Assembly: GCA_025766275.1 (NCBI GenBank)
Contig: JAFKAC010000144.1
Location: 52,994-116,993, forward strand
DNA from: Lactarius indigo
Lineage: Eukaryota > Basidiomycota > Agaricomycetes > Russulales > Russulaceae
Reading direction: 5' to 3'
DNA length: 64,000 nucleotides
The notes beneath the pieces are model-generated. The model was not told where the DNA came from and ran no database searches. It saw only the letters and a list, made by a program, of their open reading frames with translations. The position numbers and the translations under genes are program-made. Positions 9,526 to 19,869 of the stretch are shown piece after piece. Within the stretch, counting starts at the first letter, position 1. Every line of letters begins with the position of its first letter.

Positions 9526-12500
9526 TCATTGCAGTGTCTGGTGCAGTTCTTCACTAGTGATAGGGCCGTCTTCCTCATGCTGCACGGAGGTACGGCTTCC
9601 ACCCGCAGTTCCAGTGGCTGCGGTGTTGTTGGTGGTGTCGGGGTTAACAAGCGTGGTGGAGGAGTCGTTGACGAGGGTAGAGAGGAGTGCGAGCTGGTCA
9701 TTGCGTCGAGTAGAGGACATGGAGTGAAGGGAGGATGGGGACTTATCACGACAGAGGGCCCTCCTTATATGTGTTTCCCTGTCGGGGTTGGAATGTTTGA
9801 ATTCCCGAACAGCTTCATCGGCGAATATGTCATCCTTATCTATCCATTGGTTATCTGAGTCAGGATAACCCTTCCATTTGACAAGATACTGGAGCCGACA
9901 TCTTCTGCCGAATCGCCGAGAGTCCAGAATCTTCTCGACTTCATATTCTTCTTCGTTATCGACCAAATCCGGTGGTGGGCGCTGATAGTTTGGTCCATGC
10001 GTGGGTGTTTCGCGATAAGGTGTGAGAAGATCTATGTGGAAGACATCGTGGATGCTCCACTGTGTGGGAAGTTCGAGGCGATAGTTGACAGGGGACATCA
10101 CCTGGATGACCTTAAACGGTCCATGTCGTTTGGCAGCCAGTTTTGCGGTTGGCTGGTGGGTGCGTAAGTGGTGTCCTTCTAGCCATACGAGGTCTCCTTC
10201 TTTGAACTTGGGTGTATCTTTGTGTTTGACCCATGACTTTTGCGCTCGAAGCATACAGGAGAAGGCACGCTGTCGTGCCTGTTTAAACTGATCCAGCCTA
10301 AGTGACACCTGTGGGATAGGAGAAGGCCTATCAGTCCAATCAGCGCGAGGGTTGAACCCTGATAAGAGGAAGAAGGGGGACTCCTGCGTGGTTTCGTTAG
10401 GCCAGTTGTTGTGCGTGAATTCTGCCATTGGCAGATAACGGACCCAATCGTCTTGTCGTTCATTTACCCAGAAGCGGAGATATTGTTCTAGCCACTGGTT
10501 CGTTCGTTCCGATTGGCCGTTGGTTCTGGGGTGATAAGCGGTTGAGATATTTTGGCTGATGCCAAGGATTTTGCATATCTCTCGCATGAACTTGGATGCG
10601 AATCGGGGGTCTCAGTCACTGATAACACGCGAGGGGAGCCCGAATCGTGGGAAAACGTGAGATACGTACAAAGCAGCCGTTCCCTCGGCTGTTATTTCTT
10701 CGTTACATGGGATGAAGACGGCGGCTTTGGTGCAGTCGTGATCTGTTACCGTCAGAATGGAATCGTAACCTCAAGAGATGGGGAGTTTCGTAATAAAGTC
10801 CACTGCAATGGTCTCGAATGGCAGGGCTTCCGGTTTGGGATAAATGGGTTGCAGGGATGCTCTGATGGGGCGGAGATTGACTTTGTGCCGCTGGCATTCG
10901 GCGCAGCCTCTGATGTAATCTTGAACATCATTCTTCATTTGTGGCCACCAGTAATGCCGTTCAGTAAGCTGGAGAGTACGTTTAATACCAGGATGACCAT
11001 AGACAGGGGAATCGTGGTGAGCGGCAATGATAGTGCGTTTGTCATGGATGCCTCCGGTGACCACCCAGCGTCCATCTTTGTACCACGTCCCTTCGATATC
11101 TTTTAGTTTATGAGCGTCGACCCAGGGTTTCAACTTAGCTATATCTTGCTCATAAATGGGGTGTTCAGGAGTCATTTCGACTGGTAGAATTTTGGGTCTC
11201 CAGTGGGGATGTCGTGGCTCCTCTAACGTGGTAGCACATGCAAAAACGCTTTCTGGTAATACGGTTATTCCTTCGTTGTCATTCTCTCCTTGATCGTAGT
11301 CTGGTCTTCGAGATAGTGCGTCGGCGCATCCATTGGAAGTGCCTTTGATGTGGTGAATTTCAAAGTCGTACTCTGAGAGTTCGAGTACTTCCCTGGCTAC
11401 GCGTCTGCTGATCTTCTGTGGTGACTTCCAATATTGTAAGTTGAGGTGGTCAGAGAAAACTTTGATCTTGTGGGGGGAGCCCGCTAAGAGGGGTCTCCAG
11501 TGGCAGAAAGCTTTGACAATTGCCAAAAGTTCGAGGTCGTAAATATTGTAATTTCGTTCGGCTTCGCTGAGAGTGGATGAGTAATAACCGATGGGGTGTC
11601 TTTTGCCATCCGCTTTATGCTGGAGAAGGACAGCTCCGGTGGCAAACCCGGACGCATCGACTTCTAGTTCAAATTGCTGCGTAAGGTCTGGGTGTGCAAG
11701 GACCGGTTCGCTGGTGACAAGGGTTTTGAGGTCTTGGAACGCTTTTTCTTCCTCTGTTCCCCAGTGCCATTCGGTGTTTTTACGCGTGAGTTTATTGAGA
11801 GGTCGTGCTTTGGTTGCGAAACCTCGTATGAAGGGTCGGTAAAAGTTGCAAAAACCGAGAAAAGAGCGGACGTCCTTGACCTTGGTTGGCGTAGGCCAGT
11901 CTTTAATACCCGAAATTTTGACAGGGTCCATACGTGTCACCCCCTTTTCAAGGATTACCCCCAGGTAATCCATGCGTGGGGAGTGGAAGAGGCATTTCTC
12001 CAGCTTGTAGTAGAGATCATGTTCCACGGATACGCAGAGTACGTCCTTAACTGTGTCGATGTGATCCGGTAGGGAGTGATTGAGGCCGGTGGCGATACCG
12101 ATATCGTCCATGTAGACACGAATAACGGTACCCCGCTGTTCATGCTTTGTGATAACATCCCTAAAGATGAAGTTCATCATCGTCTGGAACGTTGCCGGGG
12201 AGTTGGTTAGGCCGAAAAACATCACCGTTGGTTCGAACAGTCCATAGCGTGTTTTGAACGCTGCTTTCTCTTCATCTCCCTCTTTGATGCGTACGTTGTT
12301 ATACCCCCATCTGACGTCAAGTTTGGTGTAGATGTGGGCATTGCTGAGATCAGTAATGAGGTCAGAGATAAGAGGGAGTGGGTATTGATTGCGGATAGTG
12401 ACGGCGTTGATTTTTCGGTAGTCCTGAACAGGCCACAATTTCCCATCCTTTTTCTTGATGAAGAAGAAGGATGATGCGTATGGTGACTTAGAGGGTCGTA

Positions 12501-13341
12501 TATACCCCTTCTTGAGTTGTTCGTCAATCCATTCGCGCAGTTTCTTATCTTCTTCTTGAGTCATAGGGTATATCTTGCAATCAATTGCGTCAGCTGTCCC
12601 GGGTTTGAATTTGATAGCATGATCCCAGGGTCTGCTTGGTGGGAACCTGTCGGATGCCTCTTCACTGAAGAGACGTTCAAACTCTCGATATTCGGGTGGT
12701 AACTCAGCTTTAGTCACATATTGTTGAGCAGCGATGGCGAGGTCGGTGGCTGTGGCCCTGATTCGGCATCTTTCTTTGAATTGTTGTCGTTGTTCATCTG
12801 TGATAACACAGGAGTGTACTATCTCATAGTCTTCGTCCTGGACAGTGGTCGTTGCAACTACCGGCATTGCTTTGACACAGGGGTTGGTTGATCGAATAAT
12901 GATAGGGAGCATATCTTCGTGTATGGCTGCTTGTGACCACTTGATGTGCGGGTCATAAATGGCTAGCCACGGGTATCCTAATACGATATCTTCGTTTCTG
13001 ATGTCTGTGATAAGGAAGCGGATTTCCTTGTGAATTCCTTTAGTTTGGACATCAACATCGGTATAATGTGTGATACGCCCCGATCTGTTTTCTGTATTAT
13101 CTATATTCCATATTTTCTTTGGGATGTCGAGTTGCTTTGTCCCAAGCCCCATCCTTTTTGCAAAGGATGGTTTCATGAAGCAGTGGGTTGCTCCTGAGTC
13201 GACTAATGCTCGTATGTCGGCCATTGCGTAACTGGTGCAAATTGATACTGGAACTCTCATAGAACGATAGCGAGTCATGATTACACTGTTACAATTAACT
13301 GCCCTCACCCAGGCCGATGGGTTCAGGCGTCCTGAAAACCC
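9526..13341 (-). pseudogene. Pol polyprotein of outer element with chromodomain
   Basis: Pol lies in the -1 frame relative to gag and begins at the slippery site near 13341. Protease has an intact active site (VDSGAT). Reverse transcriptase carries YMDDIGIA. RNase H follows, then an integrase with a zinc domain (HYWWP..., CAECQRHK) and the DDE core, and a C-terminal chromodomain (EYEVEKILDSRR, LVKWKGYPDSDNQW). Two TGA stops interrupt the integrase, at 10771-10773 and at 10612-10614; the second sits inside ISD-stop-DPRF, where CGA (Arg) is expected. Both are explained by C-to-T at CpG. After the second stop the frame is open from 10587 to 9526. In chromoviruses the chromodomain guides integration to heterochromatin. 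Confidence 0.9.
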
Positions 13342-14243
13342 TCCTTCTTCCACAACTGTTGGAGGATGATGTCTTTTACGTCGTCTGATTCTCCTGCCAC
13401 TCCGTTGAGCCAATCGCTGGCACGTTGTTGAGGGGGTATGTCTTGAACCGCCCTGGTGGCGACTTCGGGTTCTTGTTGATGATAGTCGGTGTCAACATAC
13501 CGACTAGTTGATGCTTGAGGTTGGTGACCTCCTCGCGGTTGTCTACAGTCACGGGCCATGTGTCCGTCCTTTCCACAATTATAGCAGGTGACTGGCCTTT
13601 GGTTATTACGTCCTCCTCCTCGTTGGAGGAATCCTCCCCTTGGCCGGTACGGGGGACGAGGTGCGAGTATATCTTCCGCTCCTGCGAGTCGCCCTCGAAT
13701 TCAGTCTGCTGAAGTATCCATCGCATTTGGATCTCGGGATAGGTTTCTTGGTTGCCAAGAACTTCTTGGCGGTCCTTGCCATTGTCGTTGTTGGCATTGT
13801 CGTCCTTGTCCTTGTCCTGGTGGTACTCCTTTGTTCAATACGGCTTTAAGGTAAAGGTACTGCTGCTGTCGGGTAGTTGCGGCCTCCTTCCATTCGCGAT
13901 AGTTGCGGGGGTTATTGAGGGTATAGACCTTCTCATACAGGTCTTTTGGCAGCCCGCTTGTGAAGAGATCCAACGTCTGGGGATCATCAAGCCGGTACTG
14001 AGCGCGGCGTATCAATTGTTCGAACTGGGTGCAATACTCATCTAAATTGCCCCCGATCATCTTAATTCCTTTTTTGAGCTCATATTGAGCTTGCTCTTGT
14101 TCCATCGTATTCCGGAAGCGCTGCATGAAGCTGCGCGTGACTTCGTTCCATAGCCCTTCACTAGTGCGGGGTATTCCAGCTTGTATCTGGCCGTTGAGCC
14201 AGGTAAGCATGGCTAATACCCATTCACTAACGTTGACGCCTTT
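13323..14243 (-). pseudogene. Gag of outer element, C-terminal half
   Basis: The C-terminal part of capsid and nucleocapsid continues from 22130 across the inner element insertion. Retrotransposon-gag features are visible: a QFEQLIRRAQ-type helix region, a basic linker, and a zinc knuckle CYNCGKDGHMARDC. One TGA at 13701-13703 (TSAD-stop-IRG, probably from CGA) interrupts it. Gag ends at TGA 13323-13325, just past the slippery heptamer. Confidence 0.88.
13335..13341 (-). promoter_or_regulatory. Predicted -1 ribosomal frameshift site, outer element
   Basis: In the gag reading frame the heptamer is G GGT TTT, an exact X XXY YYZ slippery sequence 10 nt before the gag stop. Pol is open in the -1 frame from here. 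GGGUUUU is a known -1 shift heptamer in plant luteovirus-group RNAs. I did not model a downstream structure. Confidence 0.7.
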
Positions 14244-14821
14244 TGTAACGCCACTACAGGGGCGTTGCGTACGACCTGTACAGAGTCAGTCGAGTCGTGG
14301 TAGCACAAGCTCCAAGGCTTGGCTTCAGCGAGATGGTGCACAAGGATCACAAGGACAGTGGTCACTTGGATCGTAGAGGGAAAGGCCAAGGCTCGAAGGT
14401 CTGGCAGAGACAAGGGGAATTCGTGAGACTTGGGAAAGCACAAAGGCGTTCGAGTGTAGTATTTACACAAGAAGTCTAGTCTACCATACAAGCTAGATAG
14501 GACTAGGTTTAAATAGATAATAGTCCGTATGGCGACTACAAACAGATGGCGCCATCACTAGTATCGGAACAAGGGATGGGACATAAAGGGAACAAAGGGG
14601 TGTCTTACTGGGAGTAAAGGGAAATCACGCAGGGTCGCGCGTGATTGGGAACACAACGGAAACTAGCACATGTTGAACTTTATCAGAAGGAAACATTGAT
14701 AAGTAAGGTGTGCGATAGGAACCGGATAATCGTAAGGTCCGCGTAATCGTACAGGGCTCGTATAGTACAGGGAAGGGGACAGTGATATGCGAAAGAGCGA
14801 GTCCGAGGGAAAATCGTAACA
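14244..14821 (-). repeat. 3' LTR of inner element
   Basis: It starts TGTTACGATTTTCC and ends GGCGTTACA on the minus strand, with TG..CA termini. It pairs with 21552-22129. The polypurine tract GACGGGGGGTAA directly precedes it on the minus strand (14822-14833). Confidence 0.95.
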
Positions 14822-14855
14822 TTACCCCCCGTCTTGGCCTGAAGACGCCTCGACT

Positions 14856-16280
14856 TCAGGACTCCGGGTTGACAAGGTCGTAGATGTCGGCGTTGAGGTC
14901 GTTCTCCGGCCACGGAGAGATGTCGAGCCGACAGTAATGAGTTTTGAGGAAGAAGAGGGGACCGCGCTTTCCACATTTGCGGCACATCTCGTATTGCAGG
15001 CATCGGATTTCGTCGTGATCGGCGTTAGTGCGGAAGCATCGTCCGCACCACCTCCCTTGAGTCTCGGTGGCGATGGTTGGAGGCTCTGGGACCGTGAAGG
15101 AGGTAGATGCTTCAGTGTTTATTGCCTGCCGAATACGTTCATCTGCTTGAGAGGTGGTGATGACCTCCTCGACCATTCCTGCACGACGAAAGATGCATCG
15201 ATAAGACTGGTGCTCTTAACTTTGACAGTGTCGGCAGGCTGGTCGTGGCCTAGTGGGACAGTCGCGTACGAGATGATGAAAACTGCCACAGTGATAGCAG
15301 CATCGTCGGTGGTGTTTGTCGGCGAGGCGGGGGAATTCTAGTGGTCCCCCTCATCGTGGAGAAAAGGGTATGGCGTAGCGAGAGTGTTGGAGGGGAGCTG
15401 GGAGGGCTGTCATTCGCGTGTATTCATTGCCAATGGTGGCAAGGGCTCCCGCATACTGAAGCCGCCTCTTAGTGCTAGCCAGCATGAGGTCCACTGTGAG
15501 TCGGTCCGACCGTAGTTTGCGAGCGTCTTCCTCCAGTTTTTCGCATTTCTCATCGATTTCCTTGAGCGCGAGAAGCCCGGTATGCAGCCTAGTGACTTCG
15601 GCTGTGAGTCACGGGGAGTTAAGCTCGATGAGGGTCTCGTCTAAGGCACAGGCGCGAATGTCATGGGGATCAAAGAACTGGAGTTGTTCGACCGTGAAGG
15701 GGGGCGCCAAGACGTTAGGCCTAAGTGATGAGAGATAGACTGTTTCCCCGTAGTGCGGTTGTCCGGCGCCCATTGTTCCTACTACCTCGGTGAATCCTTT
15801 GCGATAGTAGATATACTTCGCAGTATTGGATCCACCATCGGGTAGTGGAATCTGTAGGGGGTAGAACTTCGGGGTGCCTAGTGTGTTTGGGAAGAAGGGG
15901 GCGCCGGGGTCATCAGAGTCGTCAGGAGGGGAGTCAGGTCGATTGTAGTCGATGGGTGTGTGGACGCGGACTGGAGTGAAGGGTTCAAGTGGTGGTGGTG
16001 GTGTGGAGGGTGCGGAAGATGGTGGCGAAGGTGCAGGTGGTTCAGGCGGGGGAGTGTGTGACTGTCGTGGAGGAGGTGTGGGGGAATATTGTCCCTCTTC
16101 TGGCGTTGACGGGGTGAGTTCTCCCGGTTCTCGTTCTAGAGTTTGGGGAGATGGTGGTGGTGATAGTCGGGGGACGTTCGAGAGGTCGATGGTAACAATC
16201 CCTCGTTCGAGGGCAGTTTCAAGTTGCGGGTTACTGAGGATTTGAACTAGGGTGGTGTCAGAGACTGGCGTGTTGGTCAT
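14856..16280 (-). pseudogene. Post-pol accessory frame of inner element (about 475 codons)
   Basis: A single frame runs from ATG 16280, about 40 nt after the pol stop, to 14856, with three internal stops: TGA at 15609-15611, TGA near 15352 and TAA near 15211. Domains in order: a short N-terminal segment, a proline-rich linker (PTPPPRQSHTPPPEPP), a conserved block beginning FYPLQIPLPDG, a predicted coiled coil, two CX2CX4HX4C knuckles (CYHCGSFHHLVRDC, and a second beginning CRHC), and a Cys-rich tail (CGRC, CRKCGKRG). At the first stop the left-edge copy has CAA, so the ancestor was probably CGA, decaying on opposite strands in the two copies. The function is unknown; it combines gag-like nucleic-acid-binding motifs with a position after pol. 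Confidence 0.75.
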
Positions 16281-16320
16281 TGCAGGATTGGGGAATTCTT
16301 TAGGGTGGTCGAGTCCCCTT

Positions 16321-19300
16321 TTATGTTGTTCGTCCAGCCCCTTTGGCGGATGGGTGTTGTCTATAGTAGTCTTTGATGGCATCTGTGGCATTGGTCATGC
16401 TGGTTGCAGGCTCCCACGTATTATCACTTGGTGGGAATCCTTTCCACTTTACTAGGTAGTGGAGTTTGCGCCCTCGCCCTCGTGCCTGGGCGTCTTCAAT
16501 GCGCTCCACCTCATACTCCTCTTCTCCATTGATAAGGTCAGGTGGAGGTCGGGTGAAATTTGCGCCGTGCATCTCTGTCTCCTTATATGGTGTGAGGAGG
16601 TTCGCATGGAATACCGGGTGGATCTTCCATGTAGTGGGGAGTTCGAGCTCGTAAGAAACGTCTGATAGAACCTTCATTATCTTGAATGGTCCGTGTCTTT
16701 TTGGGGCTAGTTTACTTGTGGGGTAGAAGGTACGGAGGTTTGTCCCTTCTAGCCATACTTGGTCTCCTTGTTGATAAGGTGTGAACCCCGTTTTGCCTCG
16801 TTGCATCATAAGGCGTTGCGTGTGTTTAATGCTGTCCTGGGCATGTTGCCTGAGTATTAGCAGTTCTTCCAATCGTTGGTCCACGGCTGGGCAGCTCGAC
16901 GGTTTGGGGCTCCAGGTGGTTCGCGGTTCCCATCCCATAAGGAGCGAAAATGGGGAGTGTTTGGTTGTGGCATTTGCCCAGGAGTTGTGCGCAAATTGTG
17001 CCATCGGTAGGACTTCTGCCCAATTATCTTGCCTTACATTGCACCAGTGTCATAAGTATTGTTCCAGCCATTGGTTGGTGCGTTCCGACTGGCCATCGGT
17101 CTGGGGGTGATATGCTGATGATATGTTTTGTTGTATCCCCAGAGTGCGGCACAGTTGTCTCATGAAAGTAGACGCAAATCTGGGGTCTCGATCGGATATA
17201 ATTTTTCTGGGTAGGCCGTAATGCAGGTATACGTGTTGGAGATAGAGTTTGGCCACTCCTTCTGATGTGATGGTTTCATTGCAGGGAATGAATATTGATG
17301 CTTTTGAGCAATCGTGATCGGTGATGGTGAGAATCGAATCGAATCTGTTGGATACGGGGAGTTTGACTATGAAATCCATTGCTACCACTTCGAAGGGTTC
17401 AGCTGTTGGATCTGTGGTAATGGGGAACAGGTGGGGCTTTTGTCAGTGGGAGTTAATCTTGTTGCTTTGACAGATGGCACATCCCTTGACGTACGCTTCC
17501 ACGTCTTTTCGCATGTTCGGCCACCAGAAGTTGCGTCGTACTAGTTCTAGGGTATTGGCGATTCCTGGGTGTCCAGCACTTGGAGTGTCATGGAAAAAGG
17601 TGATTACCCCCCGCTTAAGGTCGTTGTTTCCCACAACAACGAGGGCCTCACCCTTCCACCATAGCCCGTCGTGCTTCTTTAGGTTATGGGGTTTGACCCA
17701 TGGGAGTACTGCCGATTCTTCCATGTTCTGAGTAATTTGGGTCCATATGTCCATATCGTGCATGGACATCTGGGTGATCTTTAGGAACACTTCTTCTGGT
17801 AGTACTGTGACATGGTCATTGTCCGTTGTTCCATCGTTATAGTCAGGGCGTCTTGATAGGGAGTCTGCTTGGGTATTCTTGGTGCCGGGGATGTGTTTGA
17901 GTACGAAATTGTATTCAGAGAGTTCCTGGAATTCTCGTGCCACGCGTCTACTGATCTTTCTTGGTTCCTTCCAATATTGGAGGTTGGCATGGTCGGTGTG
18001 GATGGTTATCAAGTGGGGGGAGCCAATAAGATATGTGCGCCACGTTCGTAGGGCTTTGACGATGGCTAGTAATTCTCTGTCATAGATGTCGTAGTTACGC
18101 TCCGTTTCGGTTAGTGATTCCGAATAGAACGCCACTGGGTGTAGCTTCTGGTCTTCTCCCTTTTGATTTAGTACTGCTCCTAGGGCGTAGCTTGAGGCAT
18201 CGACCTCTATCTCGAAGGGTTGGTCAAGTTTTGGGAATAGGAGTACAGGTTCGGAGCTAATTCGTTCCTTGATAGTGTCAAACGCTTCTTGCCGGAACTT
18301 CGTCCATTCCCATGGTGTATCCTTCTTTGTGAGGTCGTGGAGTGGTCTTGCTATCGTGGAGAATCCTCTTATGAATCGTCGGTAGAAGTTGCAGAAGCCT
18401 AGAAAGGCTCGTACTTCCTTTAGGGTTTTTGGTGCCTTCCAATCCCATACACCCTGTACTTTTACTGGGTCCATTTGCAGCTTGCCGTGTCCGATGATCA
18501 GGCCTAGGTATTCCACTTCATAAACCTCGAATACGCATTTTTCTGGTTTGATGTATAGGTCGTGTTCATCACATAGATCCAGGACACGATGTAAAATTTG
18601 TCGATGATGGGTGCGATTGTCTGCTGTTGCGATTAGAATATCGTCCATGTAGACAATAACTTCTCCGGTCAGTACTAGTTCCCAGAATATGGTGTCCATC
18701 ATGGTTTGGAAGGTACTGGGGGAGTTGGTAAGGCCGAAGAACATGACTTGCGGTTCGAATAACCCCTGGTTGGTTTTGAACGCCGCTTTCCACTTGTCAC
18801 CCGGTTTGATTCGAACATTATTGTACCCCCATCGGATATCGAGCTTAGAGTAAAGTCGCGCCTCTCGGATGCGATCGATCAGTTCAGGGATCAAGGGGAG
18901 TGGGTAGTGGTTTTTTACGGTTAGTTCGTTGAGGCGACGATAGTCCTGTACCGGCCGCAGTTTCCCGTCCTTCTTCTTGATGAAGAAAAAGGGGGAAGCG
19001 TAGGGGGATTTTGACAGTTGGATGTATTTTTTGTCCAGGTGTTCGGTTATGAATTCGGACAGTTTTTCGGTTTCGGGGATCGTAAGTGGGTATACCTTGC
19101 AGTCCATGGTTTCAGGGGCAGTTGGGATTAGATCAATGGCGTGGTCCCACGTCCGTGAGGGGGGAAAGCGTTGGGAGGCTTCTTCGCTAAAGACCTTATG
19201 GTGTCTGCGATACTCTTCAGGGACGAGTTCTTCAAAGGTCTTTTGCGGCTTCTTGGCTGCTTCTTGTTGCGCAAGTTCCAAAGCTGTTGTCGTTTTTCGC

Positions 19301-19869
19301 AGTCGGATGAGTGGCGCTTCTTCTCCTTCCAGTTGCTCCCAGGCCAATTCGTCAAGTTGATACGTCTCCAATGCCTTAATGGTAGCTTCCATAGGCATGG
19401 CTTTGTCTGACAAATTCAGGCTGGTAATTACTACCAGTTGGAATTCTTCATCAAGGGTGGCATCTCGCCAGTGGAACTTTGGCTCAAAGGCCATGAACCA
19501 AGGGTATCCGAGTATGACTTCATCGTTTCCCAGGTCGGTGATAAGGAACCTGAGATGTTGGGTCTTTCCTCCTGTTTTGACCGTGAGGTCGGTGAAGGAA
19601 GTGATTTCCCCTCCTTGATTGTGGGTTCCATCCACATTCCATATCTTGATGGGACGTTCGGTAGCTAGCCAAGCTATCTTTAGTTGTTTCAGGAGGTTTG
19701 CGCTTATAAAATTATCGGTGGCGCTGGAATTGATGAGGACATTTCATTCGGCCGTCGTGTGAGCAGATTTGAAAAGAACTGGAATTCGCATGGATCGGAA
19801 TCTGCTATTGTACATGCTAAGTTTTAATGCTCTAGCCCAGGCCGCCAGGTTCAAGCGTTCAGAAAATCC
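16321..19869 (-). pseudogene. Pol polyprotein of inner element with chromodomain
   Basis: Pol is in the -1 frame relative to gag and begins at the slippery site near 19869. The protease is broken: a TGA lies at 19744-19746, and the catalytic Asp-Ser/Thr-Gly reads Asn-Ser-Ser (LINSSATDNF); both substitutions are G-to-A at CpG. The RT has YMDDILIA; RNase H and the integrase zinc domain (HPGIANT..., CAICQSNK) are visible. Further TGA stops are at 17443-17445 and 17050-17052, each where CGA fits. The integrase retains ISDRDPRF. The C-terminus is a chromodomain ([27 protein letters not shown]). Confidence 0.9.

Noticed and set aside
9175..9858. 227-codon plus-strand frame across the end of pol and start of the accessory gene
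   Set aside because: It overlaps two element genes on the other strand and shows no domain.
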